Position numbers and translations under genes: made by a program. Positions 26,366 through 34,914 of a stretch of DNA of 64,000 nt are shown one piece after another. Source of the stretch: T1Sed10-7 sp041685505 (GTDB lineage Bacteria > Actinomycetota > Nitriliruptoria > Nitriliruptorales > Nitriliruptoraceae). Below the pieces are notes generated by a model. It did not search any database, was not told the origin of the DNA, and saw only the letters and a list, made by a program, of their open reading frames with translations. The DNA lies in NCBI GenBank assembly GCA_041685505.1, contig JAWLFQ010000002.1:22245-86244 (forward strand), in the 5' to 3' direction. Position 1 is the first letter of the stretch. Each line of letters begins with the position of its first letter.

Positions 26366-27157
26366 TCAGTCGCGGCGGCGACCGGTGGTGCGTGCCAGCC
26401 ATGCCACCAGCCGTGGTGACACGCGCCACAGCGCGTACTCGAGCTGCTGCATGCGGGTGTGGACCACCAGCGGGCGCGGGCGGTGCAGCGTGCGGACGAT
26501 CACCTCCGCCGCCTCGGTGGCCGGGATCGTGGGGATCAGGGCACCCAGGCTCGGGATGTGCTCGCGGCTGTCGGGGTTGACCTCGAAGTAGGCCGTCGCG
26601 ACCTCGCCGAACAGCACGTGGCAGCTGTGCACCCCGGTGCCGTGGAGGTCCTGCACCAGCGCTTCGTGGTAGCCGCGCAGCGCCCAGCGGGAGACGGCGT
26701 AGCCGGTGGCCGAGGGCCACGGGACCAGGGACGCCGGCGAGCCCACGTGGACGATGACCCCACTGCCCTGCGCCAGCATGGCTTCCAGGAACCCGTAGGT
26801 GACGTGGTAGGCGCTGCGGAAGGGTGCGTCCAGCAGCTCCTCCATCAGCGCCGGCGGGGTGTCCTCCGGCCAGCGCCACACCCCCGCGCCGGCGCTGTTG
26901 ACGATCGCGCCCGGCGTGCCGTAGCGCTCGCGGACGCGTCGGGCCAGGGCGGCGACGGCGTCGGCGTCACCTGCGTCGAGGGCCTCGACCACGATCTCAC
27001 CGGCGCCGACGGCCGCCGCGCGCGCCCGGAGCGCCTCGAGGCGGTCGCGTCGCCGTGCCACGGCCACGACCCGCCACCCGCGGGCCGCGAGCACCGCGGC
27101 GGTGGCCTCCCCGATACCCGAGGATGCACCGGTCACGATCGCCAGCTGCTGGGCCAC
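26366..27157 (-). CDS. Short-chain dehydrogenase/reductase with Lys-to-Arg at the active site
   Basis: Rossmann-fold SDR: cofactor loop VTGASSGIGEATAAVLAARG at the N-terminus, NSAGAG, catalytic Ser region VGSPAS and Tyr153. The usual Y-x3-K is Y-A-V-S-R, so the catalytic lysine is Arg157; the codon is an unambiguous CGC. GTG 27157 has GGGAGAGGGG upstream; the open frame extends to 27886 but that part lacks family similarity. 263 residues ending in a basic tail, ARTTGRRRD. Substrate unknown. It is divergent from the zinc-ribbon gene and follows aacS in the same direction. Confidence 0.85.
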   Translation of the reverse strand: MAQQLAIVTGASSGIGEATAAVLAARGWRVVAVARRRDRLEALRARAAAVGAGEIVVEALDAGDADAVAALARRVRERYGTPGAIVNSAGAGVWRWPEDTPPALMEELLDAPFRSAYHVTYGFLEAMLAQGSGVIVHVGSPASLVPWPSATGYAVSRWALRGYHEALVQDLHGTGVHSCHVLFGEVATAYFEVNPDSREHIPSLGALIPTIPATEAAEVIVRTLHRPRPLVVHTRMQQLEYALWRVSPRLVAWLARTTGRRRD

Positions 27158-27295
27158 GGTTCCCCCTCTCCCGCCGAACCGGCACCCTGGTGGGAACCGG
27201 ATCTCGGCCAGGAACGCTAACGGGTGCCCGCACCGGGCACCAGCGTGCGACCTCGGCAGCGCGGTCGCGACCGCGCTGCGGCGAGGTTCGCCGGG

Positions 27296-29077
27296 ATGGG
27301 GACAGGAGGCGGCGTGGGCCGGGCGGTATGTGGCAGCTGCGGCCAGCGGGCGCGCCGCCGCGACGCCCGGTGGTGTGCCCGTTGCGGCGGGGCCATCGGC
27401 ACAGCCACGGCGCCGGGTACCACGGCCGCGACCAGCAGCACAGCCCGAGGGCGGCCGCGCGTCGCGCCGCCACCGGCCCGTACCGCCCCACCGCGAGCGC
27501 GGCGCCACGCGGGCGTGGTCGCCGCGACGCTCGCCGTGGTGGTGTCCGCGACGGTGCTGGCGACGGGTGCGTGGCAGCCGAGGGACGAGGAGCGCACCGG
27601 TGCGACCACCGCACCCGGAGCCGGCGACGTCGAGGTGGACGCCTCGGGAGCGGGGCGTGATGCGGGGACCTGGAGCCCCGGCACCGAGCCCGGCAGCGCC
27701 GCGGAGGCGGGCAGCGCCGCGGACCGCGGCCCCACCTGCGAGGTCGCCGGCTGTGCCCTGTGGCGCTCCACGGTGCTCGATCATCGGCCCCTGCTGGCTG
27801 CCGACGGCCGACTGGTCCAGCTCGGCCTCGAGCTGCTGATCGCCGTGGACGCCGACACGGGCCGGTGGCTGTGGCAGCAGGGGCACGACGACCCGCGGGG
27901 GGTGTCACCACCCGCCGCGATCTCGGCCGCCCACCTCGATGAGCGCAGCCTGGTCATCGCCTACGGCACCCGGCTGCGGATCCACGCGGTGGACTCCGGG
28001 CGCGTGCGCGGCGAGGTGGATCTCGCGCCGACACAGATCAGCGATCTGCGCCGTCACGACGGGCAGCTGATCGCCACCGGGCAGGTCCGGGGCGCCGATC
28101 CCCCCCGCACCCGGGTGGTCGGGCTGGCCGACGACGGCCGCGTGCGCTTCGACACCGAGGTGGAGCAGGTGCTGCGGGAGCAGGCACCGGCCACCGGCAC
28201 CACCGCGCCCCTGCTGGTGCGCACCGGCGGCGATCTGGTCCGTCTCGACGCGACCGAGGGGAGCGCCCGCTGGCGCCGGGATGCCAGCGGACGGCGGCTG
28301 GACGGCACCACCCTGCTCGACCCGGCGAGCGGGGAGGTGGTGGTGGTCGGGACCCGGGACGGCCGGGACCTGCTGCGCCTGCGCCGTCCCGGTGCCGTCG
28401 CGGCGGGGGTCCGTGACGGGCTGCTGATCGTGACCTTCCCCGACCGCATCGAACTCCACGACCGGGACGGGATCCGGCTGGGCGAGGTGCCGGTGAGCGA
28501 TCCCCGTCACACCGTCGTGGTGGCGGCGGGACGACGGGTGACCGTGGCGGAGCTGCCGGCGGATCGCGGCGGCCGGCCCCTGGTCAGGAGCGGTCGGCGC
28601 TCGGGCGGTGCCACCGCCCTGCCCACCACCACCCGTGCGGCCACGGTGCCCGTCGCCGCGGGCGAGCGACCGGCCGAGGTGTCGGCGATGCGCCGGCCTG
28701 ATGGGCTGCTGCTGGCAGGTCCCACCCCGCAGGACGCCTGGGTCGTCGACCCCGTGGCCGGCAGCATCGCCCCCCTCGGGCTCGAACCGGCACCGGATGC
28801 CGAGGTGGTGCACGCCGACGGTCTGACCCTGGTGCGCGAAGGACAGCGCGTGACGGTGATCGGGGCGGCGGGACGCGTCGGGGTGGCACGGGCCCCCCAG
28901 CTCGCCGCGACCGATCCCCTCGTGCTGCACGGCGGGGCCGGCGTGCTGCGGCTGGACCGTGCGCCGCTCGATGGTGCCGACCAGGGACGGGAACGGGGAG
29001 CCAGCGGTGCGCCGACGCCCGCGGGTGCGCCTCAGCCGGTCTCCAGGGCGGCGAAGGCGTCCAGCCCACCGGCGTAG
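27296..29077 (+). CDS. Zinc-ribbon, single-pass membrane protein with PQQ-type beta-propeller
   Basis: Multidomain protein of unknown function. Residues 10-35 form a zinc ribbon (CGSCGQRARRRDARWCARCG); a Pro/Ala/Arg linker and a membrane helix (AGVVAATLAVVVSATVLATGAW) follow; then about 450 residues outside the membrane have repeated beta-strand motifs of a PQQ/WD40-like propeller (AVDADTGRWLWQQ, LVRLDATEGSARWRRDA). ATG 27296 has GAGG ten bases upstream. The 3' end overlaps recG by 46 bases, tail to tail. The architecture suggests a sensory or extracytoplasmic binding role with a cytoplasmic zinc ribbon. 593 residues. Confidence 0.75.
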   Translation: MGTGGGVGRAVCGSCGQRARRRDARWCARCGGAIGTATAPGTTAATSSTARGRPRVAPPPARTAPPRARRHAGVVAATLAVVVSATVLATGAWQPRDEERTGATTAPGAGDVEVDASGAGRDAGTWSPGTEPGSAAEAGSAADRGPTCEVAGCALWRSTVLDHRPLLAADGRLVQLGLELLIAVDADTGRWLWQQGHDDPRGVSPPAAISAAHLDERSLVIAYGTRLRIHAVDSGRVRGEVDLAPTQISDLRRHDGQLIATGQVRGADPPRTRVVGLADDGRVRFDTEVEQVLREQAPATGTTAPLLVRTGGDLVRLDATEGSARWRRDASGRRLDGTTLLDPASGEVVVVGTRDGRDLLRLRRPGAVAAGVRDGLLIVTFPDRIELHDRDGIRLGEVPVSDPRHTVVVAAGRRVTVAELPADRGGRPLVRSGRRSGGATALPTTTRAATVPVAAGERPAEVSAMRRPDGLLLAGPTPQDAWVVDPVAGSIAPLGLEPAPDAEVVHADGLTLVREGQRVTVIGAAGRVGVARAPQLAATDPLVLHGGAGVLRLDRAPLDGADQGRERGASGAPTPAGAPQPVSRAAKASSPPA

Positions 29078-31245
29078 CGCCGCAGGACCTCCGCCCGTAG
29101 CGGCTGGTGCTCGTGGGCGGACAGCTCGGGATCGGCCGCGACCACCTCGGCGGCCAGCCTGCGGGTGTCGGCCACCAGGTCGACGTCCTGCTGGATCCGG
29201 GCGAGCGTGAGGTCCGGCAGACCCGACTGGGCCCGACCGAACAGCTGCCCGGCGCCGCGCAGGCGCAGGTCGGCCTCGGCCAGGGCGAAGCCGTCGGTGG
29301 TGCCGGCCACGGCCTGCAGCCGCTCCCCCGCCTCCTCCGACAGCGCAGCCGACCACCCCGCGAACAGCACACAGAAGCTGCGTCCGCCGCCGCGCCCCAC
29401 CCGCCCGCGGAGCTGGTGCAGCTGGCTGAGGCCGAAGCGCTCGGCGTCCTCGATCACCATGATCGTGGCCTCCGGCACGTCCACGCCGACCTCGATGACC
29501 GTGGTGGACACCAGCACCTGGGCCGCCCCGCTGCGGAAGGCCGTCATGGCGGCCTCCTTGTCCGCCGCCGACAGCCGGCCGTGGACCAGCGCCACCCCGA
29601 GGTCGTCGAAGACCTCCGTCGCCAGGCGCTGGTGCTCCTCGACCGCCCCCCTGCCGGGCAGCGCGTCGCTCTCCTCCACGAAGGGACAGACCACGTAGGC
29701 GCGGCGGCCCTGGGCCACCTCGGTGCGGATGAAGGCCTCCAGCCGCGCACGGCGGTGGGCCTCGCGTGGGGTGATGAGCTGCGTCGTGATGGGTTCACGC
29801 CCCGGCGGGAGCTCGTCCAGCACGGTCACGTCCAGGTCGCCGTAGAGGGTCAGCGCGAGGGAACGCGGGATCGGCGTGGCGGTCATCACCAGCACGTCGG
29901 GGCTGGTCGCGGCGCCGGTCCCGCCGCCGCGCGCAGGCACCGGCGGCGCGCTGGTCTTCTCCTTCAGCTGGACGCGCTGTGACACCCCGAAGCGGTGCTG
30001 CTCGTCGATCACCACCACGCCGAGGTCGGCGAAGCGCACGCCCTCCTCCAGCAGTGCGTGGGTGCCGACGATGAGGTCGAGTTCGCCGGTCAGCAGTTCG
30101 GAGAGGATGCGGCGCCGTTCGCGTACCGGGGTCGAGGAGGTCAGCATCGCCACACGCAGACCATCGAGCACGTTCACGCCGAGGGGGGCCAGCAGCTCGG
30201 TCAGGGTGCGGTGATGCTGCTCGGCCAGCACCTCGGTGGGCACCATGAGGGCGGCCTGGCGGCCACGGTCGATGGCGCAGAGCATGGCCCACACCGCCAC
30301 CACGGTCTTGCCGGACCCGACGTCGCCCTGGAGCAGGCGGTGCATGGGTCGGCTGCCCGCCAGGTCGGTGGACAACGCCGTCACCGCACGCTGCTGCGCA
30401 CCGGTGAGCGGGAAGGGCAGGGCCGCCAGGAACCGCTCGGCCCATCCCCCGTCGAGGGGGCCGTTGTCCACGCCGACGGTGTCGGCCTCCAGCCGCGAGC
30501 GGCGCCACTGCAGGCCCAGCTGCAGGGTGAACAGCTCGTCGAAGGCCAGACGTCGCCGTGCGGCGTGCCGGTCGGCGTGGTCGGCGGGCAGGTGGATCGC
30601 CCTGAGCGCACCGTCGAGATCACGCAGCCCCCGGTCAGCCCGCAGCGCAGCGGGGAGCCAGTCCTCCAGGGGCGGTAGCAGGTCCAGGGCCGCGGCCACG
30701 AGCTCGTTGAGCTTGAAGCTCGGCAGCCCCTCCACCGCGGGGTAGACGGCCAGCAGCCGCTGGTGGTCGAGACGTGCGGCCGCGGAGGTGGCGTCCGCCC
30801 CCGCGGCGACGGTCCCCAGGGTCTGCACGTCGGGGTTCGCGAGCTGCAGGTCACCGCGGAACCGCTTCACGGTGCCGCTGAAGGCCGCCACGGTCCCCGG
30901 TGGCAGGGTGGCGGCGCGCCAGCGCTGGTTGAAGAAGGTGACGGTGAACACCGCCCCGCTGGCCTGGCGGACCCGCCCTTCGGCCAGATCCAGGGGCCGT
31001 GACCGCCGGCCCCGCGGTGGGACCCGGCGGGTGGACCACTCGAGGACCTCCCCCAGCAGGGTGGCGGGGGTGTCCTCCTGCACCTCGCCGAGGTCGAGCA
31101 CCGCGCCGGCGTCGTGGTAGCGCCGCGGGTAGTGCTCGAGCAGCCCCCGCAGGGTGCGGATGCCGAAGGCCGCGTCGAGGCGCCCCGCCAGCTTCGGACC
31201 GACGCCGGGCAGGACCGTGACGGGATCGTCGAGACGGTGGCTCAC
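29032..31245 (-). CDS. recG: ATP-dependent DNA helicase RecG
   Basis: Branch-migration helicase that remodels stalled forks. N-terminal wedge domain with PGVGPKLAGRLDAAFGIRTL and an OB fold; helicase motifs LLQGDVGSGKTVVAVWAM (I), TEVLAEQH (Ia), VIDEQHRFGVSQR (II), TATPIPRSLALTLYGDLD (III), VSTTVIEVGVDVPEATIMVI (V) and HQLRGRVGRGGGRSFC (VI). GTG 31245 overlaps the DAK2 gene stop (GTGA) and is preferred to an upstream start. 737 residues. The yloV-recG order is conserved between Gram-positive groups. Confidence 0.97.
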   Translation of the reverse strand: MSHRLDDPVTVLPGVGPKLAGRLDAAFGIRTLRGLLEHYPRRYHDAGAVLDLGEVQEDTPATLLGEVLEWSTRRVPPRGRRSRPLDLAEGRVRQASGAVFTVTFFNQRWRAATLPPGTVAAFSGTVKRFRGDLQLANPDVQTLGTVAAGADATSAAARLDHQRLLAVYPAVEGLPSFKLNELVAAALDLLPPLEDWLPAALRADRGLRDLDGALRAIHLPADHADRHAARRRLAFDELFTLQLGLQWRRSRLEADTVGVDNGPLDGGWAERFLAALPFPLTGAQQRAVTALSTDLAGSRPMHRLLQGDVGSGKTVVAVWAMLCAIDRGRQAALMVPTEVLAEQHHRTLTELLAPLGVNVLDGLRVAMLTSSTPVRERRRILSELLTGELDLIVGTHALLEEGVRFADLGVVVIDEQHRFGVSQRVQLKEKTSAPPVPARGGGTGAATSPDVLVMTATPIPRSLALTLYGDLDVTVLDELPPGREPITTQLITPREAHRRARLEAFIRTEVAQGRRAYVVCPFVEESDALPGRGAVEEHQRLATEVFDDLGVALVHGRLSAADKEAAMTAFRSGAAQVLVSTTVIEVGVDVPEATIMVIEDAERFGLSQLHQLRGRVGRGGGRSFCVLFAGWSAALSEEAGERLQAVAGTTDGFALAEADLRLRGAGQLFGRAQSGLPDLTLARIQQDVDLVADTRRLAAEVVAADPELSAHEHQPLRAEVLRRYAGGLDAFAALETG

Positions 31246-32999
31246 TCCACGCCGACCCAGAAGCGCGCGGGCGCGAGGCCGGCGTCGACGACCTCGACCT
31301 CGGCACCGGGGGCGAGCTCGGCGACCAGCGCAGCCGCGCTGGCGCGCTCGGCGTCGGTGGTGCCGGCGCCGTGGAGGAGGGTCACCACCTCGGCCCCCGG
31401 CAGGTCCAGTGCCGTGCACACCGCCCTCAGGGCACCCAGGGGATCGTCGTCGACGGTGATCATCTCCCCCTCGACCATGCCGAGGGGCTGTCCGGCACGC
31501 ACGGCCCCCACGGGGGTACCCGCGTCGCGGACGGCATCGACGACCTCGCCGGCCCGCACCGCTGCCGCAGCGGCCCGCACCTCTGCGAGCACCTGGGCCG
31601 GGGCCGCGTCGGGTTCCCAGATCGCCAGGGCCGCGAGCACCGCCGGTGGTGAGGTGGCGGCGTCGACCACCTCGACGGAGCGCTCGTACTCGCGTGCCAC
31701 CACCTGTGCCGCGGTGTGTGCGGCGGCCACGGCGTTGCGGTGCCCGGGCAGGACCACCACCTGCTGGGCACGGCTGGCGACCGCGGCCTCGACGAGTTCG
31801 GCGACGCTCGGCAGGGACCCCGCCGCGCCGTCCACCACCTCGGCACCCAGGGAACGGGCCAGGGCCACGGCGCCCTGTCCGTGCAGGACGGCGACCACGG
31901 CCAACGCCCGGTGTGGGGGCTGCGGGGCGGCACCGCCGGAGGTGGCACCTGCCGTGACGGGATCGGCCACGGTGCGGGCGGGGCCCACCATCCGGCCCGG
32001 CCGTGCGAGCGGGTCCACGGCCAGAGCGGCGTCGGTGGTGACCCTTGCGGCGTCCCGCTCGGCGACCTGCTCGCCGAGGTGGACGACCTCGATCGCGGAG
32101 GCGCGTCCGTGGGCCAGGCCGGCCTCGATGGCGGGACCGATGCGGTCGGTGTGGACGTGGACGTTGAGCAGACCACCAGCAGCCACCACGACCACGGACT
32201 CGCCGAGCTGCTCCAGGGCGACCCGCAGCGGTGCGGCGGAGGCGTCGGCCGCGTCGAGCAGGTACTGCACCTCGTAGGGGTGGGCCAGCGAGCCGTGGCA
32301 GATGTGGCCGGCCGTGCGCACCGTGACCGCACGGGGCGGGTCGACGGCCACGGGCGGGTCCTCGCCGGTGAGGTGGCCGTGGACCGCGGCCAGCAGCACC
32401 TCGAAGCCACGGGCGCCGGCGTCGACCACCCCGGCCTCCCGGAGCACGTCGAGCTGCTCGCGGGTGCGCTCGACGGCGACAGCGGTGGCGGCGCAGGCCG
32501 CGGCCGAGGCCGCCTCGAGGTCGGCGCCGTCATCGGCGGCCGCGCGGGCCGCACCGGCGGCGGTGGCGATGGCGGTCAGGATGGTGCCCTCGACCGGCTC
32601 CGCCACGGCCTCATAGGCGAGCGCACGGGCGTGCTCGAGCGCCTGGGCGTACAGCAGGGCGTCCACCGCCCGTTCACCCGCGGTCACCTCGACCACCGCC
32701 CGCACCACCTGGCTGATGATCACCCCGGAGTTGCCGCGGGCACCGCGCACGGCACCACGGATGACCGCCCGGGCCAGTGCGGCACGTCCGCCCTCCGGGC
32801 GGTCGGCCCGACCCGCCACCAGGGCATCACGCCCGGCGCGCACCGTCAGGGTCATGTTCGTACCGGTGTCCCCGTCGGGGACCGGGAAGACGTTCAGATC
32901 GTCGATGGCCGCGCGCCTGGCCTGGAGCGCGTCGTGGACGTGATCGAACAGCGCGGGCAGCTCCCGCGCTGACAGTGGCGCGCCGCCTCGCTCCTGCAC
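31242..32999 (-). CDS. DAK2-domain protein, FakA/YloV-like
   Basis: Two-part protein of the FakA/YloV family; FakA in Firmicutes phosphorylates fatty acids bound by FakB. The N-terminal DhaL-like kinase domain (about residues 1-210) has FPVPDGDTGTNMTLTV, with the Asp residues for ATP-Mg, and ARGNSGVIISQV; a middle domain carries HGSLAHPYEVQYLLD; the C-terminal half has LGAEVVDGAAGSLPS, the usual nucleotide-like fold of these proteins. GTG 32999 is preceded by GGGGAG. Coupled to recG by GTGA overlap, divergent from rpmB. 585 residues. No FakB/DegV gene is in view. Confidence 0.88.
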   Translation of the reverse strand: MQERGGAPLSARELPALFDHVHDALQARRAAIDDLNVFPVPDGDTGTNMTLTVRAGRDALVAGRADRPEGGRAALARAVIRGAVRGARGNSGVIISQVVRAVVEVTAGERAVDALLYAQALEHARALAYEAVAEPVEGTILTAIATAAGAARAAADDGADLEAASAAACAATAVAVERTREQLDVLREAGVVDAGARGFEVLLAAVHGHLTGEDPPVAVDPPRAVTVRTAGHICHGSLAHPYEVQYLLDAADASAAPLRVALEQLGESVVVVAAGGLLNVHVHTDRIGPAIEAGLAHGRASAIEVVHLGEQVAERDAARVTTDAALAVDPLARPGRMVGPARTVADPVTAGATSGGAAPQPPHRALAVVAVLHGQGAVALARSLGAEVVDGAAGSLPSVAELVEAAVASRAQQVVVLPGHRNAVAAAHTAAQVVAREYERSVEVVDAATSPPAVLAALAIWEPDAAPAQVLAEVRAAAAAVRAGEVVDAVRDAGTPVGAVRAGQPLGMVEGEMITVDDDPLGALRAVCTALDLPGAEVVTLLHGAGTTDAERASAAALVAELAPGAEVEVVDAGLAPARFWVGVE

Positions 33000-33075
33000 G
33001 GCTGGGTCTCCCCCTCCACCGGCGACACCGGGCCACGACACGAGGACCGCGACCGCGGGCACCCCCGCGCGGCGC

Positions 33076-33126
33076 AGCCTAGCGACGCCGCCTGCGCTGG
33101 TCGCGACCCCAGGCGGGTGGTACGCT
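33076..33126. promoter_or_regulatory. Divergent promoter region for the DAK2-recG pair and rpmB
   Basis: Within the 246-base gap (33000-33245), TAGGCT on the minus strand (33081-33076) and TACGCT on the plus strand (33121-33126) are TANNNT -10 candidates. They give leaders of about 70 bases for the DAK2 gene and about 110 bases for rpmB; both genes have Shine-Dalgarno sequences. No -35 matches well. Confidence 0.4.
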
Positions 33127-33245
33127 CCGCCCAGCATGCGGGGCCGATCCGCCCTGCCACGTGTCCGGTCCGACCCGCCGTGCCCGCGCCGCGCCACCTC
33201 TCGGATCCCAGAGCGCGCGCGACGCACCACCTGGAAGGCAGCCCG

Positions 33246-33446
33246 ATGGCCTCTACCTGCCAGCTCTGCGACAAGAAGCCGTGGTACGGCAAGCAGGTGT
33301 CCCACTCCCACCGCCGCTCCAGCAAGCGGTGGGATCCCAACATCCAGCGGGTCAAGGCCTACGTCGACGGTCGCACCGTCAAGCTCGACGTGTGCACCTC
33401 GTGCATCAAGGCCGGCAAGATCACGCGCCCGCCGATGAAGGCCTGA
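33246..33446 (+). CDS. rpmB: 50S ribosomal protein L28, zinc-binding form
   Basis: 66-residue bL28. CQLCDKKPWYGKQVSHSHRR at the N-terminus and CTSCIKAGKITRPP at the end provide two CxxC pairs, the zinc-dependent C+ form. GGAAGG precedes ATG 33246. The divergent arrangement with a DAK2 gene and recG is typical. A weak hairpin (CCACGG...CCGTGG, 33461-33500) may end the transcript. Confidence 0.97.
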   Translation: MASTCQLCDKKPWYGKQVSHSHRRSSKRWDPNIQRVKAYVDGRTVKLDVCTSCIKAGKITRPPMKA

Positions 33447-33581
33447 CGGGACCGGCCCACGGATCCGCGAGCACGCCTCGCGCGCAACCGGCGGATGCCG
33501 TGGCACGGGTAGCGCACGTCCCGGCCCGCCGGTGCGTGTCGGGAGTACCGTAAAGGCGTTGCCTCAGCGCGCGGACACGTC

Positions 33582-33815
33582 ATGGTCTCGGCCTACATCC
33601 TGATCCAGACCGAACTCGGTGCGGCCGCCGACGTCGCTGCCACCGCGGGCGAGCTCCCGGGGGTGATCGCCGCCGATGATGTCACCGGCCCCTACGACGT
33701 CATCGTCCGGGCGGAGGCCGCCAACGTCGACGAGCTCGGCCAGCTGGTGGTCTCGGCCCTGCAGGCCGTGCCCGGCATCACCCGGACGTTGACCTGCCCG
33801 GTCATCGCGTTGTGA
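33582..33815 (+). CDS. Stand-alone AsnC/Lrp ligand-binding domain protein
   Basis: 77 residues forming a single RAM domain (SAYILIQTELGAAADVAATA, GPYDVIVRAEAANVDELGQL, GITRTLTCPVI) without the DNA-binding helix-turn-helix of Lrp regulators. Such domain-only proteins assemble as small-molecule-binding rings. TACCGT at 33546-33551 could be the -10 with a leader of about 23 bases. It is convergent with ddl. The ligand is unknown; amino acids are usual for this fold. Confidence 0.85.
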   Translation: MVSAYILIQTELGAAADVAATAGELPGVIAADDVTGPYDVIVRAEAANVDELGQLVVSALQAVPGITRTLTCPVIAL

Positions 33816-33846
33816 CGGCCGTGGTCGAGCGGGTCGATCGCGGCGC

Positions 33847-34914
33847 TCACCGGGCACGGGCGGAGGCGAGCAGGCGGTCGACCAACTCCGGGTAGCTGAC
33901 CCCCTCGGCGGCCCACAGCCGGGGGAACATGGATGCCGGCGTGAAACCCGGGATCGTGTTGATCTCGTTGACCTTGAGCTGCCCGTCAGCGGCCAGGAAC
34001 AGATCGACCCGTGCCAGCCCCCGGCACCCGATCGCCCGGTAGGCCCGTCGCGCCAGGGCCATGCAGCGCTGCACGACCTCCTCGGAGACCGCGGCCGGGA
34101 CCTGGAGCTCGGAGGTGTCGAGGTACTTGGCGTCGAAGTCGTAGAACTCGTGGCTCGGCAGGATCTCGCCCGGCCGGGTCACCTCCATCTCGGTGTCACC
34201 GAGCACCCCCACCTCCAGCTCGCGGGCGCCCACCATGCCCTCCTCGACCACGACCACGTCGTCGTAGCGCAGGGCCTCGGCCATCGCCGCATCCAACTCG
34301 CCGATCGCGCCCACCCGGCTGATCCCGATGGAGGAACCCTGGCGTGCGGGCTTGGTGAACCATGGCAGGGGCAGCCGGTCGAGCAGTTCGGTGAGCACGT
34401 CGTCGGCCGCGGTCGCCCAGCGGCTGCGGTGGACCGTCCGGTAGCCGAGCTGCGGCAGGTCCGCCGCGGCGAAGGCCGCCTTCATCGCCCCCTTGTCGAT
34501 ACCGATGGAGGAGGCGGTGACGTCCGCGCCGACGTAGGGCACCCCGACGGTGGCGAGCATCCCCTGGACCGAGCCGTCCTCGCCCCAGGGCCCGTGGAGG
34601 ACCGGGAAGGCCACGTCGATGGCCCCCACGGTCGCCACGCGGTCACCGGAGTCGTCGAGCTGGACCAGCATCGGTCCCTGCCGGGTGCCGACCAGCGCGG
34701 CGGTGGGTCCGGACTCGTCGACCTCTGGCAGCACCGCGCCGGCGGCCACGGGCGGGACACCATCAGCCAGCGTCCACCGCCCATCCCGCGTGATCCCGAC
34801 GGTCACCACCTCGTAGCGCGTACGGTCGATCGCCGCGAGCACCGAGGTGGCCGACAGGCAGGACACCTCGTGCTCGGCCGACCGGCCGCCGAACAGCACC
34901 AGTACGCGCTTCAC
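33847..34914 (-). CDS. ddl: D-alanine-D-alanine ligase
   Basis: ATP-grasp ligase forming the D-Ala-D-Ala end of peptidoglycan precursors. VLVLFGGRSAEHEVSCLSA is the N-terminal signature; FPVLHGPWGEDGSVQGMLA follows, then the ATP-grasp part with PWFTKPARQGSSIGI and the C-terminal RVDLFLAADGQLKVNEINTIPGFTPASMFP. 355 residues. The GTG start overlaps the PLP-enzyme stop by GTGA, so it is coupled to that gene. The omega-loop region reads FDAKYLDTSE; a D-lactate preference is not obvious. Confidence 0.95.
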   Translation of the reverse strand: MKRVLVLFGGRSAEHEVSCLSATSVLAAIDRTRYEVVTVGITRDGRWTLADGVPPVAAGAVLPEVDESGPTAALVGTRQGPMLVQLDDSGDRVATVGAIDVAFPVLHGPWGEDGSVQGMLATVGVPYVGADVTASSIGIDKGAMKAAFAAADLPQLGYRTVHRSRWATAADDVLTELLDRLPLPWFTKPARQGSSIGISRVGAIGELDAAMAEALRYDDVVVVEEGMVGARELEVGVLGDTEMEVTRPGEILPSHEFYDFDAKYLDTSELQVPAAVSEEVVQRCMALARRAYRAIGCRGLARVDLFLAADGQLKVNEINTIPGFTPASMFPRLWAAEGVSYPELVDRLLASARAR

